Shown here: one piece after another, positions 16,686-24,725 of the stretch | Numbering within the stretch: position 1 is the first letter of the stretch | Layout of the letters: each line of letters starts with the position of its first letter | Program-made: the position numbers and the translations under genes | The notes under the pieces: model-generated | What the model saw: the letters and a program-made list of their open reading frames with translations, nothing else | Database searches by the model: none | Told to the model about the DNA's origin: nothing | Assembly (NCBI RefSeq): GCF_963675585.1 | Contig: NZ_OY776411.1 | Coordinates: forward strand, 501,001-565,000 | Direction: 5' to 3' | Source: an uncultured Draconibacterium sp. | Lineage (GTDB): Bacteria > Bacteroidota > Bacteroidia > Bacteroidales > Prolixibacteraceae | Length of the DNA stretch: 64,000 nucleotides

Positions 16686-17494
16686 TTACTTAAAACAGTA
16701 ACTGTAATTTTCACATCGGTATATGGCCGATTGTTTTTATCGGTATTTAGTGCGGCTATTTTATCAATCACATCAAATCCGGAAATACACTCACCAAAAA
16801 TGGTGTATTTGCCATCCAACTCGGGATATCCACCAACGGTTGTATAAGCTTCCCGTTGTGCTTCCGAGAATTCCAAAGTTCCCGGATCAAGCGTATATTC
16901 AGTTTCAATTTTATCTTTTACTTCGTTGGCAATCGCTCTGAATTCCGCCACTTTCTTTTCTTCCTTAAGTTGTTTCAATTCAGCCCTTACAGATGGAGTC
17001 AGATATTTTTCGCTTATCTTTTTTCGAATGGGCCTGTTTACAGCCATCTCCATCGTATCGAGTGCCCCGGAAGTATGCACACTTCCTTTAATTATAAAGA
17101 ACTGCGAAATATCCGACTGTTTAAATGGATTTATTTCGTCGGGCTGGCGTGGTGCACAAAGCGAACCTTTTTTATGAAAATAATGGGAAAGAATTTCGTC
17201 GTCAACCGTTTTGTCCGGATCGCCGTAACCAATTCGTTTTCCGGGAGGCGCATCCTTCGAACTTTTTGAGCCGCCCTGAATCAGAAAATCCTGGATTACC
17301 CGGTAAAAAAGTGTTTCATCGTAATACCCCTCGTTGGCCAGTTCAACAAACGCATTTCGATGCAAAGGAGTATCGTCGTAAAGTCTGAATTTCATGGTTC
17401 CAAAATTGGTCGAAATCTGAACAACAGTTGTTTGCGATTGCACCTGAAGAACAAACAACACACAAAAAAACAATGTACAAAAAAAACGAACCAT
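16682..17494 (-). CDS. Exported cyclophilin-type peptidyl-prolyl isomerase
   Basis: The 270-aa protein has a signal peptide (MVRFFCTLFFCVLFVLQVQSQ) and a cyclophilin domain catalysing proline isomerisation during folding of exported proteins. Motifs: FYRVIQDFLIQGGSKSSKDA, SQFFIIKGSVHTSGALDTM and DGKYTIFGECISGFDVIDKI. Between the last two is a ~60-residue insertion (KYLTPSVRAELKQL ...) that is shared with the next gene and is not part of minimal cyclophilin. It is the middle gene of a three-cyclophilin array, 3 nt from the upstream one and overlapping the downstream one. Confidence 0.9.
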   Translation of the reverse strand: MVRFFCTLFFCVLFVLQVQSQTTVVQISTNFGTMKFRLYDDTPLHRNAFVELANEGYYDETLFYRVIQDFLIQGGSKSSKDAPPGKRIGYGDPDKTVDDEILSHYFHKKGSLCAPRQPDEINPFKQSDISQFFIIKGSVHTSGALDTMEMAVNRPIRKKISEKYLTPSVRAELKQLKEEKKVAEFRAIANEVKDKIETEYTLDPGTLEFSEAQREAYTTVGGYPELDGKYTIFGECISGFDVIDKIAALNTDKNNRPYTDVKITVTVLSK

Positions 17495-17497
17495 GCT

Positions 17498-18319
17498 TTA
17501 TTTTACCAATTCAACTTCTATTTTCACATCGCTTTTGGGCCGGTCGAACTGATCGGTTTCCAACTCAGCGATTTTATCTACAACATCCAGTCCATCAACA
17601 ACCTCGCCAAAAACAGTATATTCGCCATCAAGCGACGGATAACCGCCAATTGTAGTGTATGCTTCTCTTTGTTCGGGCGAAAAAGTTATTTTGGGTTTAG
17701 TTTCCCAAATGCTGTCTGTTTCTGCCCGAATTTCAGCTACCCGCACATTAAATCCGGCCTGGTCGTTATTTTGTCTGAATTTATTCAGTTCGGGTGTAGC
17801 AGCAGTAAACTGCTCTTTGTAAAAATCGTTTTTAGCCCGCGAGTTCATCATCATTTCCATTGTATCGAGTTTACCCGGAGTAAACAACTCGCCATGTACA
17901 ATGTAAAATTGTGAACCGCTCGACCGTTTTTCAGGATTTGAAGGACCACCGCGTCGCGCTGCAGCAAGCGCCCCTTTTTTATGAATGTGCCCGGGAATAA
18001 TTTCTGCCGGAATGGTATAACCCGGATTCCCGGAACCTAATCGTGCGCCGGGTTGTGCGTTTTTAGAATCAGGGTCGCCTCCTTGTATCATAAAATTTTT
18101 CATTACCCGATGAAAAAGCAATCCATCGTAATAACCTTCGTCAATTAATTTTAAAAAATTCTTTTTGTGCTCAGGTGTATCGTTGTACAGTTTTAATGTA
18201 ATGTCTCCGAACTCTGTTTTAATAACAACCAAATCATCCTCACCATGTTTTTGAGCCCGGCTACAAGAGATGCCGGCAACAATAAAAACGATGAGCATTA
18301 AAACAAACAATCTCTTCAT
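17498..18319 (-). CDS. Lipoprotein cyclophilin-type peptidyl-prolyl isomerase
   Basis: The 273-aa protein has a lipoprotein signal (Cys19 in VAGISC). The cyclophilin domain shows FHRVMKNFMIQGGDPDSKNA, RSSGSQFYIVHGELFTPGKL and DGEYTVFGEVVDGLDVVDKI; the Arg, Phe and Gln residues of the active site are kept. Like the next gene it carries a ~60-aa insertion before the last motif. It heads a tandem of three cyclophilin genes, probably an operon from a promoter with -7 box TATCTTTA at 18361. Likely anchored in the inner leaflet of the outer membrane or in the periplasm. Confidence 0.92.
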   Translation of the reverse strand: MKRLFVLMLIVFIVAGISCSRAQKHGEDDLVVIKTEFGDITLKLYNDTPEHKKNFLKLIDEGYYDGLLFHRVMKNFMIQGGDPDSKNAQPGARLGSGNPGYTIPAEIIPGHIHKKGALAAARRGGPSNPEKRSSGSQFYIVHGELFTPGKLDTMEMMMNSRAKNDFYKEQFTAATPELNKFRQNNDQAGFNVRVAEIRAETDSIWETKPKITFSPEQREAYTTIGGYPSLDGEYTVFGEVVDGLDVVDKIAELETDQFDRPKSDVKIEVELVK

Positions 18320-18360
18320 GTCTTCGTTATTTTAACTAATTTCAACTTTAAAAATTCCTG

Positions 18361-18368
18361 TAAAGATA
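18361..18368 (-). promoter_or_regulatory. Probable -7 box for the cyclophilin operon
   Basis: Minus-strand TATCTTTA (consensus TAnnTTTG, last base differs) lies 41 nt before the ATG at 18319 and only 5 nt from the divergent gene at 18374. Confidence 0.4.
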
Positions 18369-18373
18369 AAAAG

Positions 18374-19291
18374 ATGAAGAATATACTTTCTCTCTTGATC
18401 ATTTTGTTCCTGTTTTTTTCGTGCAACCCCACTAAAAAGAATAAATCTGCTGCTGAAAATATTCCAGGAATTGACACCTTAAAACCGCAGACTTTTATTC
18501 CGGAACTGGATGATAAGTTAATTGAGATTTCGGGACTTTTGATTTACGATGAGCTGTTTTGGGGATTTAACGACAGTGGCGGCAGAAACAAAATTTATGG
18601 ATTTAACAACAAAGGAGAAATTGAAAAAGAAATTGAAATTAAGGATGCGAAAAACAACGATTGGGAATCGATAACGCAGGACGATAAAAACATATACATT
18701 GGCGACTTTGGTAATAATATGGGCAGTCGCGAAAATCTTTGTATCTATAAAATCAAAAAGAAAGACATTCAAAACAAAAAAACGCAAAAAATTGATTCTC
18801 ATAAAATTGAGATCAAGTATGCAAAACAAACTCAGTTTATTCATTTACCACAATCTACTGTTTTTGATTGCGAAGCTATGGCAGAATTTAACGGGAGCCT
18901 GTACATTTTTAGTAAAAACTGGAAAGAATACACAACTTCAGTATATAAAATACCAACAAAAAAAGGGAAATATACGCTTTCTGCACTTGATACTTTTAAT
19001 GTAAACGGACTTATTACAGGGGCCGATGTTAGTCCCAACAAAAAACAACTGGCTTTGGTTGGTTACAAAAATTGCCAATCGTTTATTTGGCTTTTTTCCG
19101 ATTTTACCGACGATAATTTTTTTAAAGGAAACAGTAACTATTTTCACTTACACGAAACCGGTAATGCACAAACTGAAGGAATTTGTTATCGCGACAACAA
19201 CACTTTGCTTGTTTCGTGCGAACAAACAAAGGCATTCAAACAACAGGTTTTTCTTTTCGACATTTCAACCATAAATAATGGATCACATTAG
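18374..19291 (+). CDS. Lipoprotein, probable beta-propeller (SdiA-regulated-like)
   Basis: The 305-aa protein has a lipoprotein signal (Cys17 in LFFSC). The mature part contains strand-rich repeats such as KLIEISGLLIYDELFWGFND, DDKNIYIGDFGNNMG, NGSLYIFSKN and KKQLALVGYKN, consistent with a beta-propeller. The phrase EISGL...FWGFNDSGG and TEGICY resembles the SdiA-regulated/esterase-like propeller proteins of Bacteroidota, whose function is unknown. The last 14 nt overlap the acetyltransferase gene, so the two are co-translated. Confidence 0.7.
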   Translation: MKNILSLLIILFLFFSCNPTKKNKSAAENIPGIDTLKPQTFIPELDDKLIEISGLLIYDELFWGFNDSGGRNKIYGFNNKGEIEKEIEIKDAKNNDWESITQDDKNIYIGDFGNNMGSRENLCIYKIKKKDIQNKKTQKIDSHKIEIKYAKQTQFIHLPQSTVFDCEAMAEFNGSLYIFSKNWKEYTTSVYKIPTKKGKYTLSALDTFNVNGLITGADVSPNKKQLALVGYKNCQSFIWLFSDFTDDNFFKGNSNYFHLHETGNAQTEGICYRDNNTLLVSCEQTKAFKQQVFLFDISTINNGSH

Positions 19292-19817
19292 AGTAAACGA
19301 CAAACTTCGACTTGAAAAAGTGAATTTATCGATGGCAAAAGTAGTTTTTGATACCATTGATAACGACCGGGAACATTTGAAACAATGGCTGCCTTTTGTT
19401 GATTATACAAAACAGATTTCCGATACCGAGAAATTTATTGCCAGCATTAGCAATCCGGAGAACAAAAAAGATCTTATTTACAGCATTTGGCACAAGGAAG
19501 AATTTGCAGGACTGGTGGGTTTTAAAGATACCGATTGGGCAAACCGTAAAACAGAAATTGGTTATTGGCTCACCTCAAAAATGCAGGGAAAAGGAATTAT
19601 TACTTCGTGTGTGGAGAAGCTAATTCGTTTTGCATTTAAAAATCAGAAATTAAACCGTATTCAAATAAAAGCAGCCAAACAAAACACAAAAAGTGCTTCC
19701 ATTCCGCAAAAATTAGGTTTTACCCTTGAGGGTGTGGAACGCGAAGGGGAATTACATCAAAGCGGCTATTTCGATCTGGAGGTGTATAGTTTACTTAAAT
19801 CTGACCTCTCAAAATAA
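19278..19817 (+). CDS. GNAT acetyltransferase (RimJ/RimL type)
   Basis: The 179-aa protein fits the RimJ/RimL N-acetyltransferase group that uses acetyl-CoA. Evidence: LRLEKVNLSMAKVVFDTIDN at the start, LVGFKDTDWANRKTEIGYWL in the core beta-sheet, MQGKGIITSCVEKLIRFAF as the acetyl-CoA pyrophosphate loop, and a C-terminal segment KLGFTLEGVEREGEL. The target is unknown (protein N-terminus or small molecule). Overlaps the preceding propeller gene by 14 nt. Confidence 0.88.
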   Translation: MDHIRVNDKLRLEKVNLSMAKVVFDTIDNDREHLKQWLPFVDYTKQISDTEKFIASISNPENKKDLIYSIWHKEEFAGLVGFKDTDWANRKTEIGYWLTSKMQGKGIITSCVEKLIRFAFKNQKLNRIQIKAAKQNTKSASIPQKLGFTLEGVEREGELHQSGYFDLEVYSLLKSDLSK

Positions 19818-19922
19818 ATCGTGCAACCATCTCATTTTTTTCCTGTCGTTAAAAAATGTTATATCTACGGCCATAATTTGGAATTAATTTGCACAAACAG
19901 GAATTAACTCGTAAGGAATTTA

Positions 19923-19930
19923 TATATTTG
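19923..19930 (+). promoter_or_regulatory. Promoter -7 box for the ACP-like gene
   Basis: TATATTTG matches TAnnTTTG exactly and lies 38 nt before the ATG at 19969. Confidence 0.6.
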
Positions 19931-19968
19931 ACCCGTGGATTCATTTGTTCGAATTTTAAACTTTAACA

Positions 19969-20235
19969 ATGGTAACAGAAATTGTAGAAGAAAAGTCGAT
20001 TAGAAGAAACCTCTATAGAGTGTTAAGAAAAACAGGCGTTACTAAAGAAAACATTTGCTTAAGTGCTTCATTTATTGACGATCTGAACTTCGACAAAATT
20101 GACTGGACAATTTTTACTTATTATCTCGAACGTATTTTTAACATAGCCGTTAAGGACGACGAATTAAGTAAATTTGGAAGTGTAGATGATACGCTACACT
20201 ATCTTCGCGGAGAACTTGTTTATCTGAGTAACTAG
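19969..20235 (+). CDS. Acyl-carrier-protein-like protein lacking the carrier Ser
   Basis: The 88-aa protein aligns with acyl carrier protein over helices I-IV: ASFIDDLNFDKIDW matches the NASFVEDLGADSLDT region of E. coli ACP, and ERIFNIAVKDDELSKFGSVD matches the following helix and loop. The Ser that receives phosphopantetheine in the DSL motif is Lys43 (FDKID), so it cannot carry an acyl chain. The acidic recognition helix is also altered to aromatic residues (IDWTIFTYYLE). It might be a partner-binding or regulatory ACP homolog, a known type of degenerate ACP, but the role is inference. Own promoter and own terminator; MscS gene next. Confidence 0.8.
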   Translation: MVTEIVEEKSIRRNLYRVLRKTGVTKENICLSASFIDDLNFDKIDWTIFTYYLERIFNIAVKDDELSKFGSVDDTLHYLRGELVYLSN

Positions 20236-20255
20236 TAAACAGAAAAAGAATTAGG

Positions 20256-20286
20256 AAAGACTTCTTAAAAAGAAGTCTTTTTTTTG
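20256..20286 (+). terminator. Terminator after the ACP-like gene
   Basis: Perfect 11-bp stem AAAGACTTCTT/AAGAAGTCTTT with a 3-nt loop and a T8 tract. Confidence 0.9.
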
Positions 20287-20335
20287 AACTTTTTTCAGTG
20301 TTTATTGTACTTTCAATGAATAAAATCAAGATATT

Positions 20336-21151
20336 ATGGAAAAAATGGAAAACCTTTCAGAACAGTTATACTCCATTATTATGGTGTATGGTCCAAAATT
20401 AATTGGCGCAATTATTACCCTGCTTATTGGTATGTGGGTAATTTCAGTTTTACGAAAAGCATTACGCAGCCGCTTCGAAAAACAAAACGTGGATCCTTCG
20501 CTTCGGGGATTTTTAAACAGTACCATTGGTATTGGCCTAAAAGCAATGCTTTGGATAGCAGTAATTGGAATGATGGGAGTTGAAATGACTTCTTTTATTG
20601 CGATACTTGGTGCTGCAGGTTTGGCAGTTGGTATGGCACTTTCAGGCACGCTTCAAAATTTTGCAGGTGGAGTTATGATTTTAATTTTTAAACCTTTTAA
20701 AGTTGGCGATTTCATCGATGCCCAGGGACATGCAGGAATTGTAAACGAAATCCAGATTTTTAATACCATATTAAAAACACCTGACAACAAAACCATAATT
20801 ATTCCCAACGGAGGACTATCAACAGGTTCGATGATCAATTTTTCGGCCGAAGCAAAACGTAGAGTTGATTTTACCTTTGGAATTGCATACGGTGACGACG
20901 TTGACAAAGCAAAAGAAGTGTTGTTAAAACTTATAAAAGCTGACGATCGAATTATCAATGATCCGGCTGAACCTTTTATTGCCGTTAGCGAACTGGCCGA
21001 CAGTTCGGTGAATCTGGTAGTCCGAGTTTGGGCCGATGCAGCCAACTATTGGGGAATTTATTTTGGACTGACAGAGCAAGTGTATAAAACATTTGACAAA
21101 GAAGGTCTTAACATCCCATTCCCACAAATGGATGTTCACGTACAAAAGTAG
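20336..21151 (+). CDS. Small-conductance mechanosensitive channel (MscS family)
   Basis: The 271-aa protein is a minimal three-TM MscS channel protecting against osmotic downshock. Membrane helices lie at about 18-40, 60-80 and 85-110; the last is the pore-lining TM3 (LGAAGLAVGMALSGTLQNFAGG, the Gly/Ala packing motif). The cytoplasmic beta domain begins FKPFKVGDFIDAQGHAG, and the C-terminal region ends with IPFPQMDVHV, the family's terminal motif. A paralog of identical length is at 61881 (minus strand). Flanked by a terminator on each side, so it is monocistronic. Confidence 0.93.
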   Translation: MEKMENLSEQLYSIIMVYGPKLIGAIITLLIGMWVISVLRKALRSRFEKQNVDPSLRGFLNSTIGIGLKAMLWIAVIGMMGVEMTSFIAILGAAGLAVGMALSGTLQNFAGGVMILIFKPFKVGDFIDAQGHAGIVNEIQIFNTILKTPDNKTIIIPNGGLSTGSMINFSAEAKRRVDFTFGIAYGDDVDKAKEVLLKLIKADDRIINDPAEPFIAVSELADSSVNLVVRVWADAANYWGIYFGLTEQVYKTFDKEGLNIPFPQMDVHVQK

Positions 21152-21174
21152 AAGTAAGAAACATATATGAATAG

Positions 21175-21207
21175 AAAAGGCGCTCAGATGAGCGCCTTTT
21201 CTATTTG
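21175..21207 (+). terminator. Terminator after the MscS gene
   Basis: Perfect 11-bp stem AAAAGGCGCTC/GAGCGCCTTTT with an AGAT loop; the 3' arm runs into T4 and then CTATTT. It may also serve the convergent S4 gene. Confidence 0.85.
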
Positions 21208-21234
21208 ATATAAATCTTTTTTGCTATACAGTTT

Positions 21235-21444
21235 CTATGAGACAATAGTTATTTCCTCGCCCATAATTTCAAGCACATCACCTGCCCTCAATTTTGCTCT
21301 TTTCCGATATTCCGGTTCTCCGTTTCGAATTACTTCGCCTTCCTCAACTATTATTTTTGCATGCCCGCCGGTTTGTGCAATTCGAAGCAGTTTTAACAGT
21401 TTAACCAGTTCAATGTATTCCTCTGTAAGTTTAAATTCGCGCAT
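21235..21444 (-). CDS. Small S4 RNA-binding domain protein
   Basis: The 69-aa product is essentially one S4 domain, an alpha-L RNA-binding module. It reads EYIELVKLLKLLRIAQTGGH, then EGEVIRNGEPEYRKRAKLRAG and ends with the strand DVLEIMGEEITIV. It resembles YbcJ-like single-domain S4 proteins, which are proposed to bind RNA or ribosome subunits. Its ATG overlaps the stop of the upstream peptidase gene by one base (TAATG), so translation is coupled. Confidence 0.88.
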   Translation of the reverse strand: MREFKLTEEYIELVKLLKLLRIAQTGGHAKIIVEEGEVIRNGEPEYRKRAKLRAGDVLEIMGEEITIVS

Positions 21445-22529
21445 TATAATCCAAGTTTGTTTTTAATTTTTTTGGGTATCGCATCTTTATGAACCATAAT
21501 TGCAATGGTTTTTAAGCGTACATAGTCTTCTGTCAGATGTAAATAACCACCGTAGTCGTTACTGTCTGCACCCCACGAATTTTTGGTATAAAAACAATCT
21601 TTACCTTCCGCATCTTTCGATAAACCAACAATGTGCATCAGATGATCGTCGGTGGTGGTTCGGTCGTAAAAAGTTTCCTGCCTTAATTTCTGGTTTACTT
21701 TTCCTTGTTGTTTTTCCGAAACATCAGCTTTCCCTTTTTTATGGGTAAATGTTTTTTCGCTGGTATCGCCATCCCACGCAATGGTATAACCTGTATTTAG
21801 AGCGTTGTACATTACCTCCAACAAATCGTCAACAGGCAGATTATAATACAAGGCATGCGCCCAGTTATCAGGAATTTCCAATACAAACTGTTGGTAAAAC
21901 GGATGATGAGAGAATGAAGTTAACTCTGCATAATCATCTGTATCGATCTTAAATTTATCGCGCAATTTTTCAGGCGAATATTTGTCGTCGTCCAGTTCCA
22001 CCTTCTTTGGCAACTTTCCTAAATGTTCTTTCAAAATTGACTGATAAGCATCAAAATCGGACACATCAATTTTGCCACTTTTCGTTTTATTAATATCATC
22101 AGCTTCTTTCTTTAGCTGCGATATAAGTTTGGAATGGTTGTATTTCCCGTCAACTTTTTCTCCCGGAAACGATTCGTACGTGGCAATTCCTTTTTCGCTA
22201 ACAATATTCAGAACATCGTGCGAAACACTGCCTTCGCCAAAATTATTATTCCCGTGATACAGCAGATATTGGAAAGCTTTGGTTTGGTAGTTGTAGTTTA
22301 CAAAAAACATTTCCGAAAGATTTGTTTCCGGAAAACCCAATCGCATTATTTCCGACTCCAAAAAACTTGTTGTGGCAAAACTCCAACATGTTCCTGTACG
22401 CCCCTGACTAATTACAGGAGTGTGTTTTAACTCTTTAACAATCGTAAATTCCTCCTTTTCGTCCTGGGCAATTAGTGTAAAAACGCCCAGGTAAAAAACT
22501 ACAAATAGCAAAGCCAATCTCTTCATCAT
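21444..22529 (-). CDS. Exported papain-like (C1B / bleomycin-hydrolase-like) peptidase
   Basis: The 361-aa protein has a signal peptide (residues 1-21, ending TLIAQ) and a C1 peptidase fold related to aminopeptidase C. The active-site triad is visible: Cys48 in GRTGTCWSFATTS, His in DDHLMHIVGLS and Asn in KNSWGADSNDYGG. The oxyanion Gln is in ISQGRTG, about 6 residues before Cys48. PepC enzymes are normally cytoplasmic hexamers; here the signal peptide makes this an exported, Bacteroidota-type homolog, perhaps a peptide-scavenging enzyme. Upstream is a MmcQ/YjbR gene (3-nt gap), downstream the S4 gene. Confidence 0.9.
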   Translation of the reverse strand: MMKRLALLFVVFYLGVFTLIAQDEKEEFTIVKELKHTPVISQGRTGTCWSFATTSFLESEIMRLGFPETNLSEMFFVNYNYQTKAFQYLLYHGNNNFGEGSVSHDVLNIVSEKGIATYESFPGEKVDGKYNHSKLISQLKKEADDINKTKSGKIDVSDFDAYQSILKEHLGKLPKKVELDDDKYSPEKLRDKFKIDTDDYAELTSFSHHPFYQQFVLEIPDNWAHALYYNLPVDDLLEVMYNALNTGYTIAWDGDTSEKTFTHKKGKADVSEKQQGKVNQKLRQETFYDRTTTDDHLMHIVGLSKDAEGKDCFYTKNSWGADSNDYGGYLHLTEDYVRLKTIAIMVHKDAIPKKIKNKLGL

Positions 22530-22531
22530 AT

Positions 22532-22885
22532 CTACAATTTACTTAGTTCCTCTTTTTGTTTTTTGGTCAAACTTTTAACGATTAAATCGTACGACTCATC
22601 AATCATTTCTTTCATTAAATCTCCCGGAACAGTTCCGTTTAATTCAATGGTGTTCCAGTGTTGTTTATTTAAATGATACCCCGGAATGATTGCTGAATAA
22701 TGTGCCCGCAACTCAATATTTTTTTCAGGATCGTTTTTTAAACTTATTCGGGAATCATCTAAGCCAAGCAAACAAAACATCTTAATTACTTTAAATACCA
22801 GTGTTGTTTCATTGAAAGGAAAACTTTCAGTAACTCCTTCTTTACTTAAACAGTAATCGCGAATCTCTTCAACATTCATCGTCAT
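22532..22885 (-). CDS. MmcQ/YjbR-family protein
   Basis: The 117-aa protein belongs to the MmcQ/YjbR family, with a CyaY-like or double-wing DNA-binding fold. It shows the family pattern IRDYCLSKEGVTESFPF near the start, EHFLGLDD-type cores (VIKMFCLLGLDDSRISLK) and PGYHLNKQHWNTIELNGTVP near residue 75. The biological role of the family is unknown. It probably shares a transcript with the peptidase and S4 genes downstream (spacing 2 nt). Start 22885 (MTM) or 22879 (MNV) cannot be decided. Confidence 0.85.
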   Translation of the reverse strand: MTMNVEEIRDYCLSKEGVTESFPFNETTLVFKVIKMFCLLGLDDSRISLKNDPEKNIELRAHYSAIIPGYHLNKQHWNTIELNGTVPGDLMKEMIDESYDLIVKSLTKKQKEELSKL

Positions 22886-23030
22886 TTTTTTAGATTCGAT
22901 AAAAATAACCTAATCCAATTGAAAACAAAATGATAAGCGTGAATAGAAATATGAAAGTTCATTTTTAGTTTTTATCACAGGCCTCGTCAATTGAATACAA
23001 TACACAAAATTCAAATATTCAAGTACTGAC

Positions 23031-23393
23031 TTACATGGTTGGATAAAACGCATCTTTAAAATGCTCCAGCTCGTGTCCCTGTTTAAAAAAAACGACTGTT
23101 ATTACATCAAAACGTGTTTCAACATCCAGATCGCGTTCAATTATATAGGCATCGGCTGCTTCAACTATTCGTTTGATTTTTGCGTTGGTAACCGCCTCCG
23201 AAGGATGTTCGTAGCGTAATCCGGTACGTGCTTTTACTTCCACAATTACCAGCTCGTCGCAATCCATGGCAACAATATCCAACTCTAAATGACCATAATA
23301 CCAGTTGGTTTCTTTAATCTCATATCCCAACTTGCTCAAATATTGTTGAGCCATTCCTTCAGCAAGTTCGCCTAATTCGCGGGTTGAAACCAT
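23031..23393 (-). CDS. YraN-family (UPF0102) endonuclease-like protein
   Basis: The 120-aa protein is a YraN/UPF0102 homolog with a PD-(D/E)XK nuclease-like fold. The start is GELAEGMAQQYLSKLGYEI and the catalytic-type residues appear as ELDIVAMDCDELVIVEVKAR (Asp, then Glu-x-Lys), followed by GLRYEHPSEAVTNAKIKRI. The family is almost universal but its cellular substrate is not established; a structure-selective nuclease role has been proposed. Monocistronic as far as seen. Confidence 0.92.
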   Translation of the reverse strand: MVSTRELGELAEGMAQQYLSKLGYEIKETNWYYGHLELDIVAMDCDELVIVEVKARTGLRYEHPSEAVTNAKIKRIVEAADAYIIERDLDVETRFDVITVVFFKQGHELEHFKDAFYPTM

Positions 23394-23450
23394 TTAAATT
23401 TATTTAAGGTAAAAGTAAAAAGTGTAAGGCAAAAATAAGAACTTGTTTCA

Positions 23451-23480
23451 TCTCTCGCAAAACCGCAAAGATGCAAAGCC
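23451..23480. repeat. Orphan CGCAAAGA-type repeat fragment
   Basis: The stretch CTCGCAAAACCGCAAAGATG and following GCAAAGCC resembles the AACACAAAGACGCAAAGAC terminal repeats of the GxxExxY cassette at 42125. It lies in the 112-nt gap between yraN and the LD-carboxypeptidase gene, with no gene attached. Confidence 0.35.
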
Positions 23481-23505
23481 ATTTTACAATTCTTAGAATA
23501 TCAAT

Positions 23506-24411
23506 CTACTTTAATCTCAGTTTTGTTATACCCTCCCCAACTTCCAACTCCCATTCGCAGCCAAATGTAAGTGCCAGATTTTTTTTATCGTGGCCTCCCG
23601 GGAAATCAAAACACACCGGATAATCAAATCCAGACACAGCTTCCAGAATAATTTCATGAACCGTTTTTCCAAAAGGTGATTCATTGTCTTTCATGTCGGT
23701 AAAATCACCCAAAATCAGTCCGGCCAGGTTATCCAGTTTTCCGCTTAATTTTAGTTGATGTATCATTCTGTCGGTATGGTATAAAAATTCATCAATGTCT
23801 TCCAGAAAAAGGATTTTGCCATCGGTATTCAAATCATACTTTGTCCCTTGCAAACTGGTAATAATCGAAAGGTTTCCTCCAACAATCTCCGCTTCGGCTT
23901 TCCCCTTTTTATTAAAAGTAGCTGAATCGACCGAGTAGCTTATACTTTCTCCGGTAATCAGTTTCATCATTGAAACGAGGCTCTCCGACGGATTTCCATC
24001 GGAATCGAAAAAATAGCGCGGCATTACTCCGTGAATGCTTGCAAAACCAAGATTATGAAAACACGAATGCAAAATGGTAATGTCGCTAAAACCGACCAGC
24101 CATTTTGGCTTTTGGGCAAAAGTTGTAAAATCAAGCTTATTCACAATCCGAACGGTTCCGTATCCACCACGCGAACAAATTATGGCATCGCAATCCGGGT
24201 CATCAAGCGCCTCTTGCAAATCATTCAGTCGTTGTTCGTCGGTACCCGCAAACTGAAAATGCTGAGCAAAAACATGTTTGCCCAATTCCACTTCGAAACC
24301 TTGTTGCTCTAACCATTCAACTGCAGGTTTTACATGTTCTTCTTTAATTTTACCTGCAGGCGATACAATGCGTATTTTTGAATTGGATTTTATGGGTGGT
24401 GGTGTAATCAT
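23506..24411 (-). CDS. LD-carboxypeptidase (S66 family)
   Basis: The 301-aa protein is an LdcA-type serine peptidase that trims the terminal D-Ala from tetrapeptide muropeptides for peptidoglycan recycling. Motifs: IVSPAGKIKEEHV at the N-terminus, CSRGGYGTVRIVNKLD around residue 80, the nucleophile Ser in WLVGFSDITILH (about residue 106), the Glu-containing GGNLSIITSLQGT, and the catalytic-His region near SPFGKTVHEIIL. No signal peptide, so cytoplasmic. A -7 box TAATTTTG at 24416-24423 is only 4 nt from the ATG, suggesting leaderless mRNA. Confidence 0.92.
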   Translation of the reverse strand: MITPPPIKSNSKIRIVSPAGKIKEEHVKPAVEWLEQQGFEVELGKHVFAQHFQFAGTDEQRLNDLQEALDDPDCDAIICSRGGYGTVRIVNKLDFTTFAQKPKWLVGFSDITILHSCFHNLGFASIHGVMPRYFFDSDGNPSESLVSMMKLITGESISYSVDSATFNKKGKAEAEIVGGNLSIITSLQGTKYDLNTDGKILFLEDIDEFLYHTDRMIHQLKLSGKLDNLAGLILGDFTDMKDNESPFGKTVHEIILEAVSGFDYPVCFDFPGGHDKKNLALTFGCEWELEVGEGITKLRLK

Positions 24412-24415
24412 TCTC

Positions 24416-24423
24416 CAAAATTA
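24416..24423 (-). promoter_or_regulatory. -7 box immediately before the LD-carboxypeptidase ATG
   Basis: Minus-strand TAATTTTG fits TAnnTTTG; a TTG lies about 21 nt upstream. GAGA then ATG follow, so the mRNA would start at or beside the start codon (or GGAGA acts as RBS of a longer transcript). Confidence 0.45.
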
Positions 24424-24499
24424 ATAGTTGATTGAACAAAAATGCAACTTTATTTTACAAAATAATCCCATTCTCTTTTATAAAACCAATAACATATTT

Positions 24500-24684
24500 C
24501 GTACCTCCGGCACTTCAAATGCGCCTTTCATTCAATTCTGCTACCCACGTTACGTCCCTCCGGGACAGTTTTAGGTACTAGCTGAATAGATTTAAACAAT
24601 GTTTTTCAAATCAAAATATCGTCCCGTAGGGACCAAATGTGGGTAGAAAATCAGCACGTAAAAATTCAAAGTGCCATAGGTACG
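24500..24684 (+). repeat. RAYT-associated structured repeat, copy A (185 nt)
   Basis: Ends CGTACCTCCGGCACTT and AAGTGCCATAGGTACG are inverted repeats (14 of 16). Inside, CTACCCAC (24541) pairs with GTGGGTAG (24639), and two hairpins GTCCC-TCC-GGGAC (24554-24566) and GTCCC-GTA-GGGAC (24621-24633) remain. The whole can fold as a branched cruciform. It is in direct orientation with copy B across the transposase gene. Confidence 0.8.
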
Positions 24685-24725
24685 TAATAAATTTTGTAAA
24701 TTTAAAAATCCCAAAATCAATAATT

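Noticed and set aside
22908-22978. Minus-strand frame encoding a hydrophobic helix (IFLFTLIILFSIGLGYFYRI)
   Set aside because: There is a stop just upstream and no start codon in that frame, so it is not a small membrane protein gene.
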